Origin: Gammaproteobacteria bacterium
GTDB taxonomy: Bacteria; Pseudomonadota; Gammaproteobacteria; QOAV01
Direction of reading: 5' to 3'
Assembly (NCBI GenBank): GCA_027067235.1
Contig: JALXFQ010000022.1
Location: forward strand, 1-9,038
DNA length: 9,038 nt
Shown one piece after another: positions 1-6,925 of the stretch. Positions within the stretch are counted from its first letter, which is position 1; every line of letters begins with the position of its first letter. Both the position numbers and the translations under genes were made by a program. The notes beneath the pieces are model-generated. The model made no database searches. It had not been told where the DNA came from and saw only the letters and a program-made list of their open reading frames with translations.

Positions 1-185
1 ACATAGTGCTTCAGGTCGCTTTCGAATTCGGCAATAAAATCCGCATCGCTCAGATAATGCTGATAAGCCTGATTCAGCTCGTCCAGCGGCTGCATCAGGG
101 TTTCGGCGACAAACAGCCCGCCGTAGGGACCGAAATGACCGTGTTCGTCAGGCCATTGACTGCCAGAAAAGGATTGGGAAGACAC
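1..185 (-). CDS. trpB: Tryptophan synthase beta chain, N-terminal fragment (runs off the left edge)
   Basis: The beta subunit of tryptophan synthase joins indole and L-serine to make tryptophan, using pyridoxal phosphate in a cytoplasmic alpha2-beta2 complex with TrpA. Only the first 61 codons and part of the next are present. Residues 12-31 contain the family's N-terminal signature, with HGHFGPYGG followed by FVAETLM, and then the helix beginning LDELNQAY. The PLP lysine and all later motifs lie outside the window. I chose the GTG start at 185-183 because an in-frame TAA lies seven codons upstream and no other start codon lies between. An AGAGG Shine-Dalgarno site (192-196) sits six bases before it. 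trpB begins 18 bases after the trpF stop with no terminator between them, so the two are probably cotranscribed. trpA is expected next, beyond the edge. Family assignment is secure; the rest of the protein cannot be judged. Confidence 0.95.
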   Translation of the reverse strand, partial: MSSQSFSGSQWPDEHGHFGPYGGLFVAETLMQPLDELNQAYQHYLSDADFIAEFESDLKHY

Positions 186-191
186 GCGTTG

Positions 192-196
192 CCTCT
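192..196 (-). promoter_or_regulatory. Ribosome binding site of trpB (AGAGG)
   Basis: AGAGG read on the minus strand lies six bases upstream of a GTG codon, inside the 18-base trpF-trpB gap. It decides the non-ATG start of trpB, since no ATG or TTG occurs in frame between the upstream TAA and this GTG. Confidence 0.75.
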
Positions 197-203
197 GTGT
201 AGT

Positions 204-833
204 TTACCGGTTTTGCGGCGACGAATTCACCGCGTTGACGAAAGCCTGTATTTTGGCGTGATCCTTGATGCCCGGCGAGCTTTCCACGCCCGAGCTGACA
301 TCCACCGCATAGGGCTGAACCAGGCGTGTGGCTTGCGCCACGTTATCGGCGTTCAGTCCGCCGGCCAGTATGATGCGGCCGCGGCCCTGTTCCGGCACCA
401 GACGCCAGTCAAAAACCCTGCCGCTGCCACCATAAACCTGCTGGTCGGGCGTATCCAGCAGCACGCCAGCGGCGCGATTATAACGGCTGAGACCGTCAAT
501 CACATCCTCGGCCCGCTGAATTTTTATCGCCTTGACATAGTGCCGGCCGAAGCTCTCACAGAACAGCGGCGGCTCGTTGCCGTGGAATTGCAGTAAATCC
601 GGCGCGACTTTTTCCAGTATTTCTTCGACAAAATCTGGGCCCGGGTTGACGAACAGCGCAGTCACCGTAACAAACGCCGGCAGCGCCCGGGTGATGGCCT
701 GCGCCTGATCGATACCGACATTGCGCGGGCTGCCCTGGTAAAACACCAGGCCAATGGCGTCGGCGCCCGCTTCAGCAACCGCCAGCGCGTCCCCGGACCG
801 CGTAATGCCGCAAATTTTGGTTCGAATACGCAT
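204..833 (-). CDS. trpF: Phosphoribosylanthranilate isomerase (209 aa)
   Basis: TrpF carries out the Amadori rearrangement of N-(5'-phosphoribosyl)anthranilate to CdRP, the third step of tryptophan synthesis, as a cytoplasmic (beta/alpha)8 barrel. Residues 4-12 (RTKICGITR) hold the catalytic cysteine, Cys8. Asp127 in GVLLDT is the matching general acid. Further strand-end motifs are LLQFHGNE (80-87), GGSGRVFDW (135-143), ILAGGLNADN (155-164) and VDVSSGVE (177-184), the last two being phosphate-binding. The length is typical of a monofunctional TrpF and there is no fusion to TrpC. The reading frame stays open upstream into truA, but the protein family begins at MRIRTK. The ATG at 833-831 has an AGAG Shine-Dalgarno site close upstream and lies 17 bases after the truA stop, so I use it. 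TrpF is probably expressed with truA upstream and trpB downstream. Confidence 0.96.
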   Translation of the reverse strand: MRIRTKICGITRSGDALAVAEAGADAIGLVFYQGSPRNVGIDQAQAITRALPAFVTVTALFVNPGPDFVEEILEKVAPDLLQFHGNEPPLFCESFGRHYVKAIKIQRAEDVIDGLSRYNRAAGVLLDTPDQQVYGGSGRVFDWRLVPEQGRGRIILAGGLNADNVAQATRLVQPYAVDVSSGVESSPGIKDHAKIQAFVNAVNSSPQNR

Positions 834-850
834 GACTCTATTTTGCGCAG

Positions 851-1630
851 CTAAAGACGGGGAAATCCATAGTCGTTTTGCGGCAGCTCGAATTTTTCCG
901 GGTACACCACTTCGGTCAGGTACAAGCCGTGGGGCGAAGCGGTCACGCCGCCAAGTTTGCGGTCCCGCGCCCGCAGCACCTGTTGTGCCCATTGCGGCTC
1001 CCGCTCTCCTGCGCCTATGGTCATCAGCACGCCAGCCAGATTGCGCACCATATGCTGCAGAAAGGCGTTGGCGCGCACATCCAGATAAATGTATGGCGGT
1101 TCCCGGGTCAGCTGCATGCTGCGAATCTCGCGTACCGGCGAACGGGCCTGGCAACCGGCGGCGCGAAAAGAGCTGAAATCATGTTCGCCGACCAGGCTAT
1201 CGGCCGCCAGCTGCATGCGGGACAGATCCAGCGGTCGATATTCCATGCTCACCTTGCCGAAAAAACAGGCGGAACGATTGGGCCGATTGTAGATTATGTA
1301 GCGGTAGGCCCGTTCCAGAGCCGAGAAACGTGCATGGAATTCTTCGCTGACCGGGCGCACCCAGGCGATGACCACATCTTTCGGCAGATTGGTGTTGGCG
1401 CCGCGCAGCCAGGAAAGGTTGGAGCGCCGGGCGTGCGAATCGAAATGAATGACCTGACCAGTGGCATGCACGCCAGTGTCGGTGCGCCCGGCCGTGATCA
1501 CCGAAACCGGGTGATTCGCCACGCTGGAAAACGCGGTTTCTACCGCATCCTGTACCGTTCTGACGTCACCCTGCGACTGCCAGCCGTGAAAATGCTGGCC
1601 ATCATATTCCACCCCTGCGGCAAAACGCAT
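851..1630 (-). CDS. truA: tRNA pseudouridine(38-40) synthase (259 aa)
   Basis: TruA isomerises uridines 38, 39 and 40 in the anticodon arm of many tRNAs to pseudouridine and works as a cytoplasmic homodimer. The catalytic aspartate is Asp51 in AGRTDTGVHA (47-56). Other family hallmarks are the N-terminal VEYDGQHFHGWQ (7-18), the conserved tyrosine region AYRYIIYN (108-115), HDFSSFRA (150-157), NAFLQHMVRN (188-197) and the C-terminal GLYLTEVVYP (235-244). The length matches the family (about 260-270 aa). The ATG at 1630-1628 is the natural start, because an in-frame TAG lies eight codons upstream. Its Shine-Dalgarno site is weak (GCGGGC at best), so translation may depend on ribosomes finishing fimV 38 bases upstream. 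The fimV-truA-trpF order is conserved in many gammaproteobacteria. In enteric bacteria TruA (HisT) affects attenuation of amino-acid operons, including leu and his. Confidence 0.97.
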   Translation of the reverse strand: MRFAAGVEYDGQHFHGWQSQGDVRTVQDAVETAFSSVANHPVSVITAGRTDTGVHATGQVIHFDSHARRSNLSWLRGANTNLPKDVVIAWVRPVSEEFHARFSALERAYRYIIYNRPNRSACFFGKVSMEYRPLDLSRMQLAADSLVGEHDFSSFRAAGCQARSPVREIRSMQLTREPPYIYLDVRANAFLQHMVRNLAGVLMTIGAGEREPQWAQQVLRARDRKLGGVTASPHGLYLTEVVYPEKFELPQNDYGFPRL

Positions 1631-1668
1631 TGATGCCCGCGCTGGCGGTCTCTATCACTGGACGGCTG

Positions 1669-4626
1669 TCAGCCCACCTGCGCCATCAGTTCCGCTGCCT
1701 GCTTTTTCTGTTCTTCGTTACCCTGATTCAGCACCTCACCGAGTATGCTGCGGGCGCCGTCGCCATCACCCATGTCGATATAGGCCTTGGCCAGATCGAG
1801 CTTGGTGGTATTCTCATCCCAGTCGCCGGATTCCCCGGCGCCGTCGCCCAGAATACCTTCCGGAAGTGCATCATCACTGAAATCATTGAAGATAGGAATT
1901 TCGGTATCAAAATCCAGCGAATCCAGCTTGTTTGAGGTCGATTCCCGATGCGGTTCCGAACCCGTTTCATCTGTTCTGTCATGGTTCGGCGTGACTGACT
2001 CCTGCCCGCTCTCCACGACCAGTTTTTCGTCCATGGATGCAATGTCTTCCAGCGGCTCGGACAACGGTTCGCTCTGCGGCGGCGTAAATTCGACAGCGTC
2101 GTCAAGCGCCGCTACATCCAGTGGATTGGAGGTTCCGTCTGACCCGGTTTCTGTCGCGCCCGTGACGGGCTGATGCTCTGGCTCGGAATAAGCCTGTTCC
2201 GGCTCGCCCTGCTGGTCTGCCTGTTCGCCCACCCCCAGACCGTCAAAAGGCGTGGACTGGGGTTTGCGGGCGCCGGTAACCTGTTCCTGCTGCGCATCGT
2301 CCGACTCCGGCTGAGCCCCGCTATTCCCTGATGCTGTCGCCGCTGGCCGGTCATCCTCACTGCTGTCTGCATCAGCAGCCGCCGCGAACAGCGGGTTGGC
2401 CGGACTGAGTTTGCGCCCCATTTCAGCTACGCTGTTCCATATGGCAGGATCGTCGCCGGCGTTGGCATACATTTCCTCGGCCAGTGCTTCGAAGGATTTG
2501 ACATCATCCTTCTGGGCAAACACTTCCAGCAATTTGAGTTTAAGCGCCTGACGCTCGGGTTCTTTCTTGATGGCCTCTTCAAGAATTTCGGCAGCCTGAT
2601 CAACGCGTCCGTAAGCGAGATAGACTTCTGCTTCGGTAATCGGATCCACATCTTCCATGTCGGCCTGATCGCCGTCGCCGCCAAAATCATTGAGAAAAGT
2701 TGTCTCGGCCTTGGTCTCATCAATGGAGGCGCCAAAATCGGACTGGGTCTCGAAAGTACTGGTGGCCAGTATGCTTTCCTCGAAGTCGGCCACAGAACGG
2801 CGCCGGCGCACAAACAGCAGCCCGAGACCGCCCAGAGCCAGACCACCCAGCAACGGCAGGAAATAGCTGCCGGAACTGATGCTGGCAAAGGTTTCTTTTG
2901 CCCGGTCGAGAAAACCGGGAGCACCATCATCATCACTGACGTCCCGCGCCACGATCCGTGGGCGCACAGCGGTCTCCGCCGGGTTCACATCCTCGCTGTT
3001 AGCGTCAGATTCCGGCGCTTCGACAGCCGCCTGCCGGTTTTCTGCCTGACGCTCCTCGAACATTGGACGATCAGAGATCTTGCCGGAGGGTTGTTCAGTA
3101 TCTGCATCCGGGGATGCTGACTCAGGTGCGGTTTCTGTGACAGGCGTGGCGCCTTCTGTCTCGGCGATGGCAGCTACCGGCGCAGCCTGCGCGCTGGTAG
3201 CTGCGCTTGCTTCGGCGCCGGAATCGGAGTTCTGGCTATCGGCGGGCACCGTGGCGGAGGGCTGGCCTGCTGTTGCATTGGCGGAATCAGGCCCGGCCGC
3301 GGCAGGGGCTTGCGTCGCCTCGGCTGATGGTGCTGCCTGCTCCGCTGCCCTGGCCGAAGCTTCCGTGGCCACTTCAGATTGTGGTTCCGCCGCTGCCGCC
3401 TGCATCTGGCTCTGGATACGGGCCAGTTCGGCATTTTGCACCTGTATCAGCTGGCGTGCCTTGTTCAGTTGCTCTTCCAGCAATTGCACACGCTGCAGCA
3501 ACTCGCTGGATTCGGATTCTTTCGAAGCCAGCGCTTCCTCGAGTACGGCCACACGCTTTTTCAGTTCGCTTGGGCCGGCATTGTTCTGCGTTGAACCCTG
3601 CGGAGCGGCGGCCCCGGAAACCGGCTTGGAATCGGCCACGATGATTTCCAGTTTGCCTTCGGCATCTGCCGGCTTCGCCACCGGTTTGGTTTCCTGCTTC
3701 GCCTGCGCCGGCGGCATCGCTGCACGCGGTTTTTCGGCGCTGTCAGGCGCGCTGGCTTGCGCCCGCTGCGAGGCATCGGCGGCCGAGGCCTGCACCACCG
3801 TCTTCCATTGTTCGGTCTGGGCAACAAATTTCCGGTAGGCCTGCTTGGGGGCAATCCGGGTCACTTCGGTCAATGGCGGCAGCTTCAGGGTGACACCAGC
3901 CATCAAGCCATGAACATTGTGTTTGATGAAGGCGTCGGGATTGGCTTCCAGCATGGCTTCCATGGCCTGCAACAGACGCACATCGGAAACGCCGTATGCC
4001 GCTTCCGCAATACGCCACAATGAATCACCCTTGCGTACGGGGCCATAGGTATCGGGAATGTCGTGTGCGGCCGACGCCGGGGCGGCTGCAGATGACCCGG
4101 ATGAGGCCGCAGCTTTCCGGGTCGAGGTTACGGTGGGAGCGGGACGACTGGCGGCCGGTTTGTTTTTGGCAGTCCGGCTTACCACAGCGGGCACGGGCCT
4201 GACGGACCGGTCGTTTTTCCTGAACACCGGCGGATCCAGCAGCGCCGTATATTCGCGCACCAGCTGCCCCTCGGCCCAGTCCACCTTGAGCAACAACTGA
4301 ATAACAGGGTCACGCACAGGTTTTTCAGTGGTAATTAGCAGTTGCTGATTCCGGCCCTTGCCAGAGACCGTCACTTTCAACTGCGACAGAAAGGCCGGGT
4401 AATCCAGCCCTGCTGCCTCGAAATCCTTCCTCGGCGCGAGACTGGCAGCAAGCTTTTTCTTTTCCTTGCCGGTGATCGAAGTGAACGGAATATGCGCCGA
4501 CAGCGGCTGCCCCAGGGTTGAATCCACAGTGAGCTCACCCAGCCCCAGAGCATGACTGTTCTGGAAAGCGACAGACAAAGCCACTGCTGCAACCAGACGT
4601 TTTAATCCACCAGTTTGTTTTTTCAC
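1669..4626 (-). CDS. fimV: FimV/HubP-family polar hub protein with LysM domain (985 aa)
   Basis: FimV-type proteins sit in the inner membrane at the cell pole. They support type IV pilus assembly, twitching motility and polar placement of partner proteins. Layout, numbered from the GTG: signal peptide 1-26 (basic KK and KR, hydrophobic stretch, cleavage after SHA); family N-terminal domain 27-135, starting LGLGELTVDSTLGQPL; Pro/Ala linker; one LysM domain at about 194-251 (YGPVRKGDSLWRIAE onward); coiled coil about 353-409; a long Ala/Glu/Pro-rich disordered stretch to about 585; one membrane helix 588-606 followed by RRRR; then a strongly acidic cytoplasmic part with a TPR-like segment (661-722) and the conserved FimV C-terminal domain (938-985). 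The length is close to Pseudomonas FimV (about 920). The GTG start lies five bases after GGAGGA. asd is 171 bases upstream and truA 38 bases downstream. The exact function in this organism is inferred. Confidence 0.93.
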   Translation of the reverse strand: MKKQTGGLKRLVAAVALSVAFQNSHALGLGELTVDSTLGQPLSAHIPFTSITGKEKKKLAASLAPRKDFEAAGLDYPAFLSQLKVTVSGKGRNQQLLITTEKPVRDPVIQLLLKVDWAEGQLVREYTALLDPPVFRKNDRSVRPVPAVVSRTAKNKPAASRPAPTVTSTRKAAASSGSSAAAPASAAHDIPDTYGPVRKGDSLWRIAEAAYGVSDVRLLQAMEAMLEANPDAFIKHNVHGLMAGVTLKLPPLTEVTRIAPKQAYRKFVAQTEQWKTVVQASAADASQRAQASAPDSAEKPRAAMPPAQAKQETKPVAKPADAEGKLEIIVADSKPVSGAAAPQGSTQNNAGPSELKKRVAVLEEALASKESESSELLQRVQLLEEQLNKARQLIQVQNAELARIQSQMQAAAAEPQSEVATEASARAAEQAAPSAEATQAPAAAGPDSANATAGQPSATVPADSQNSDSGAEASAATSAQAAPVAAIAETEGATPVTETAPESASPDADTEQPSGKISDRPMFEERQAENRQAAVEAPESDANSEDVNPAETAVRPRIVARDVSDDDGAPGFLDRAKETFASISSGSYFLPLLGGLALGGLGLLFVRRRRSVADFEESILATSTFETQSDFGASIDETKAETTFLNDFGGDGDQADMEDVDPITEAEVYLAYGRVDQAAEILEEAIKKEPERQALKLKLLEVFAQKDDVKSFEALAEEMYANAGDDPAIWNSVAEMGRKLSPANPLFAAAADADSSEDDRPAATASGNSGAQPESDDAQQEQVTGARKPQSTPFDGLGVGEQADQQGEPEQAYSEPEHQPVTGATETGSDGTSNPLDVAALDDAVEFTPPQSEPLSEPLEDIASMDEKLVVESGQESVTPNHDRTDETGSEPHRESTSNKLDSLDFDTEIPIFNDFSDDALPEGILGDGAGESGDWDENTTKLDLAKAYIDMGDGDGARSILGEVLNQGNEEQKKQAAELMAQVG

Positions 4627-4631
4627 ACTTA

Positions 4632-4637
4632 TCCTCC
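4632..4637 (-). promoter_or_regulatory. Strong ribosome binding site of fimV (GGAGGA)
   Basis: GGAGGA on the minus strand is followed by five bases and then GTG at 4626-4624. The residues after that GTG (KKQTGGLKRL and a hydrophobic run) form a proper signal peptide. This site fixes the fimV start there and not at the in-frame TTG 18 codons further upstream. Confidence 0.85.
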
Positions 4638-4694
4638 GACCATCCGAACCAAATTGCTCGCCGCGCGCACCCACCTGCAACCGGGGGCTTCCAT

Positions 4695-4723
4695 AGTTTA
4701 TTGTGTTTTATGAAGAAGTACAA
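4695..4723 (-). promoter_or_regulatory. Candidate sigma-70-type promoter for fimV
   Basis: On the minus strand, TTGTAC (4723-4718) and TAAACT (4700-4695) are separated by exactly 17 bases. They match TTGACA and TATAAT at 3 and 4 of 6 positions respectively. The spacer and surroundings are AT-rich compared with the genes. Transcription would begin near 4688, giving a leader of about 60 bases before the fimV GTG. The match is modest, but this is the only sizeable intergenic gap in the window, and the placement fits a promoter for fimV-truA-trpF-trpB. Confidence 0.45.
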
Positions 4724-4752
4724 CCAATGCGTTGATTCCATTCAGGCATTGG
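4724..4752. repeat. Perfect 7-bp inverted repeat abutting the candidate fimV -35 box
   Basis: CCAATGC (4724-4730) and GCATTGG (4746-4752) are exact reverse complements separated by 15 bases. The arm centres are 22 bp apart, about two helical turns, and the first arm directly adjoins the -35 candidate at 4718-4723. That geometry would suit an operator for a dimeric regulator. It could also form a stem in an asd read-through transcript. No T-run follows it, so it is not a standard intrinsic terminator. Confidence 0.4.
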
Positions 4753-4769
4753 CGAAGCCGGAACATGCC
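4745..4769. repeat. Imperfect hairpin downstream of asd
   Basis: GGCAT (4745-4749) pairs with ATGCC (4765-4769), and inside it GGC (4751-4753) pairs with GCC (4757-4759) around a three-base loop. It lies about 30 bases after the asd stop. It shares bases with the 4724-4752 dyad, so only one of the two structures can form at a time. It lacks a following U-run, so at most it could slow transcription or protect the asd mRNA 3' end. Confidence 0.3.
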
Positions 4770-4778
4770 AGGCTGAAT

Positions 4779-4795
4779 TGATTAATAAATAATCA
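4779..4795. repeat. Short AT-rich inverted repeat just after asd
   Basis: TGATTA (4779-4784) and TAATCA (4790-4795) are exact reverse complements around a five-base ATAAA loop, two bases beyond the asd stop codon (4800-4798). The stem has only one G-C pair and would be weak as RNA. It may be a protein-binding site, or just chance symmetry in AT-rich intergenic DNA. Confidence 0.25.
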
Positions 4796-4797
4796 GA

Positions 4798-5820
4798 TTA
4801 CAGATGATCGGCTATCAGCACTTCGGCGATCTGCACACTGTTCAGCGCCGCGCCCTTGCGCACGTTATCGGAAACCACCCACAGGTTGATGCCGCGCGGA
4901 TGGGAAATATCCTCGCGAATACGTCCGACGAAGGTGTCATTGTTGCCTGCGCCTTCAGTCACCGCCGTCGGGTAGCCGCCGTCTTCACGCTCGTCCAGCA
5001 GCGTCACACCCGGCGCATTTTTAAGCAATTCCATCACCTGTTCAGCCGTAATTTTGTCGCGCGTCTCGATATGCACCGCTTCGGAGTGGCCGTAGAAAAC
5101 CGGCACGCGCACGGCGGTAGGGTTCACCACGATGTCCGGGTCTTCCATGATCTTGTTGGTTTCCCACACCATTTTCATTTCTTCCTTGGTGTAGCCGTTG
5201 TCCATGAACACGTCGATCTGCGGCAGCACATTGAACGCAATCTGCTTCGGGTAAACCTTCGCTTCCGCCTTTTTGCCGTTCAGCAAGGCCGCAGTCTGCC
5301 CCGCCAGCTCCTCTATGGCCTCCTTGCCAGTGCCGGAAACGGCCTGGTAGGTGCAGACATTGATGCGCTCGATGCCCACCGCATCCCTGATCGGCTTCAG
5401 CGCCACCAGCATCTGAATGGTCGAGCAATTGGGGTTGGCGATGATGCCGCGATTTTTGTAATCGGCCACGCGGTGCGGATTCACCTCCGGCACCACCAGC
5501 GGAATATCGTCGTCATAGCGGAACTGCGAGGTGTTGTCGATGACCACGCAACCGGCTGCGGCGGCTTTCGGCGCATAGACTTCCGACACCGACGCGCCGG
5601 GCGAGAACAGACCGATATCCACTTTTGAAAAATCAAAATCCGCCAGGTTTTCCACTGTCAGATGGGTTCCCCTGAAGGGTATTTTCTTGCCCGCCGAGCG
5701 TTCCGACGCCAGCGCATAAACGTTGTCCACCGGGAAATCCCGCTGTTCCAGAATGGACAGCATGGTTTCGCCCACCGCGCCGGTTGCGCCCACTACCGCC
5801 ACATTGTATTGCTTGCTCAT
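4798..5820 (-). CDS. asd: Aspartate-semialdehyde dehydrogenase, short class (340 aa)
   Basis: ASADH reduces aspartyl-4-phosphate with NADPH to aspartate-4-semialdehyde. This is the branch point to lysine and diaminopimelate, threonine, methionine and isoleucine. The NADP-binding loop VVGATGAVGE is at 9-18. The catalytic cysteine is Cys132 in NPNCSTIQ and the likely general base is His245 in YGHSEAVHIE (243-252). The C-terminal LWVVSDNVRKGAA (313-325) is also a family signature. At 340 residues with YGHSEAVH, it resembles the shorter ASADH class found in Gram-positives and as a second copy in some gammaproteobacteria, not the roughly 370-residue enterobacterial form. The ATG lies three bases after the leuB stop, and its GGAG Shine-Dalgarno site is inside the last leuB codons, so asd is closely tied to leuB translation. 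No catalytic residue is missing. A degenerate Usg-like paralogue is therefore unlikely. Confidence 0.95.
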   Translation of the reverse strand: MSKQYNVAVVGATGAVGETMLSILEQRDFPVDNVYALASERSAGKKIPFRGTHLTVENLADFDFSKVDIGLFSPGASVSEVYAPKAAAAGCVVIDNTSQFRYDDDIPLVVPEVNPHRVADYKNRGIIANPNCSTIQMLVALKPIRDAVGIERINVCTYQAVSGTGKEAIEELAGQTAALLNGKKAEAKVYPKQIAFNVLPQIDVFMDNGYTKEEMKMVWETNKIMEDPDIVVNPTAVRVPVFYGHSEAVHIETRDKITAEQVMELLKNAPGVTLLDEREDGGYPTAVTEGAGNNDTFVGRIREDISHPRGINLWVVSDNVRKGAALNSVQIAEVLIADHL

Positions 5821-5823
5821 GGC

Positions 5824-6912
5824 TCAATTCTCCAGTTTATTGAGCTGATTGATCACGGCTTGCGCCATTTCCTTCGTACCCACCAGCCTGCCGCTGCCGT
5901 CGTCGATATCTGCGGTGCGATAAGCTTCGTCCAGCGTCAGGGAAACCGCTTTTTCCACTTTTTCCGCCAGCGCCAGTTCGCCGAAGGTGTAGCGCAGCAT
6001 CATCGCCACGGACAGGATCATCGCCAGCGGATTGGCCTTGTTCTGCCCCGCAATATCCGGTGCGGAACCATGCACCGGCTCGTACATGCCCTTGCCGTTT
6101 TCATCCAGCGACGCCGACGGCAACATGCCAATGGAGCCGGTGAGCATGGCGGCGGTATCGGACAGTATATCCCCGAACATATTCGTTGTTACGATGACGT
6201 CAAACTGCTTCGGTTCACGCACCAGTTGCATGGAGGCGTTGTCCACATACATGTGACTCAGTTCAACATCAGGGTATTCCTTGCCGGTTTCGGTAACAAT
6301 CTCACGCCACAGCTCGGTGACTTCCAGCACATTGGCTTTATCGACCGAGCATAAGCGTTTATCCCGTTTCTGCGCGGTCTGGAAGGCGGAATGGGCGATG
6401 CGGCGGATTTCCGACTCGGAATAAACCAGCGTGTTGTAGCCCTCGCGCTCGCCGTTTTCCAGCGTACGCACACCACGCGGCTTGCCGAAATAGATGCCAC
6501 CGGTGAGTTCGCGCACGATCATGATGTCCAGCCCCGCCACCAGTTCCGGCTTCAGTGAGGACGCGTCCGCCAGCTGCGGATAGAGGATGGCCGGGCGCAG
6601 ATTGGAAAACAGATCCAGCTCGGAACGCAGGCCCAGCAAGGCAATTTCCGGCCGCACTGAAATATCAAGATGCTCCCACTCATAGCCGCCCACCGCGCCC
6701 AGCAGCACCGCATCCGCCTCTTTCGCCAGCTTCAGCGTGGATTCCGGCAGCGGATGTTCGAATTCATCATAGGCCGTACCGCCCACCATGGCGGTTTCGT
6801 ATTCGGCGTCGAAGCCGTGATTCAGCTCCAGGCAGGCCAGCACCGCCATGGCGGCGTCCATGATCTCGTGCCCGATGCCATCGCCGGGCAATACTGCAAT
6901 TTTTCTGGTCAT
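5824..6912 (-). CDS. leuB: 3-isopropylmalate dehydrogenase (362 aa)
   Basis: LeuB oxidises and decarboxylates (2R,3S)-3-isopropylmalate with NAD+, giving the precursor of 2-oxoisocaproate, as a cytoplasmic dimer. The N-terminal LPGDGIGHEI is at 8-17. Substrate-binding arginines are Arg96 (LLGLRSELDLFSNLRP, 92-107), Arg106 and Arg134, and the catalytic tyrosine is Tyr141 in RELTGGIYFG. Lys192 lies in SVDKANVLE (189-197). Metal-binding aspartates are Asp224 (YVDNASMQLV), Asp248 and Asp252 (MFGDILSD). The adenine-binding loop EPVHGSAPDIAGQNKANP spans 278-295. The region around LLGLRSELDLFSNLRP and GGIYFG supports LeuB over isocitrate or tartrate dehydrogenase relatives. The ATG is 13 bases after the leuD stop, and asd starts three bases after the TGA. 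Length is normal for the family. Confidence 0.97.
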   Translation of the reverse strand: MTRKIAVLPGDGIGHEIMDAAMAVLACLELNHGFDAEYETAMVGGTAYDEFEHPLPESTLKLAKEADAVLLGAVGGYEWEHLDISVRPEIALLGLRSELDLFSNLRPAILYPQLADASSLKPELVAGLDIMIVRELTGGIYFGKPRGVRTLENGEREGYNTLVYSESEIRRIAHSAFQTAQKRDKRLCSVDKANVLEVTELWREIVTETGKEYPDVELSHMYVDNASMQLVREPKQFDVIVTTNMFGDILSDTAAMLTGSIGMLPSASLDENGKGMYEPVHGSAPDIAGQNKANPLAMILSVAMMLRYTFGELALAEKVEKAVSLTLDEAYRTADIDDGSGRLVGTKEMAQAVINQLNKLEN

Positions 6913-6925
6913 CTTGATAAGTCTC

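Noticed and set aside
834..1154. N-terminal extension of the trpF reading frame into truA
   Set aside because: The extra stretch is an out-of-frame reading of truA. TrpF proteins begin at the MRIRTKICG segment, which has its own ATG and ribosome site.
878..1633. Plus-strand open frame of 251 codons opposite truA
   Set aside because: It lies fully antisense to a clear TruA, has no recognisable motif and no convincing ribosome site, and is explained by GC-rich codon use in the opposite frame.
3080..3838. Plus-strand open frame of 252 codons opposite the fimV linker
   Set aside because: It is Ala/Ser/Cys-rich and mirrors the low-complexity Ala/Glu/Ser codons of fimV. It is a composition artefact.
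4627..4680. Upstream TTG start that would lengthen FimV by 18 residues
   Set aside because: It would put charged residues before the signal peptide and lacks a good ribosome site, whereas the GTG at 4626 follows GGAGGA at ideal spacing.
4745..4795. Rho-independent terminator after asd
   Set aside because: Stems are present, but none is both GC-rich and followed by a T-run in the direction of transcription.
4804..5628. Plus-strand open frame of 274 codons opposite asd
   Set aside because: It is His- and Arg-rich, as expected for the reverse reading of a real gene, and covers a catalytically complete asd. No independent evidence supports it.
5662..6354. Plus-strand open frame of 230 codons spanning the asd start and leuB end
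   Set aside because: It crosses the junction of two secure genes on the other strand and has no family features.
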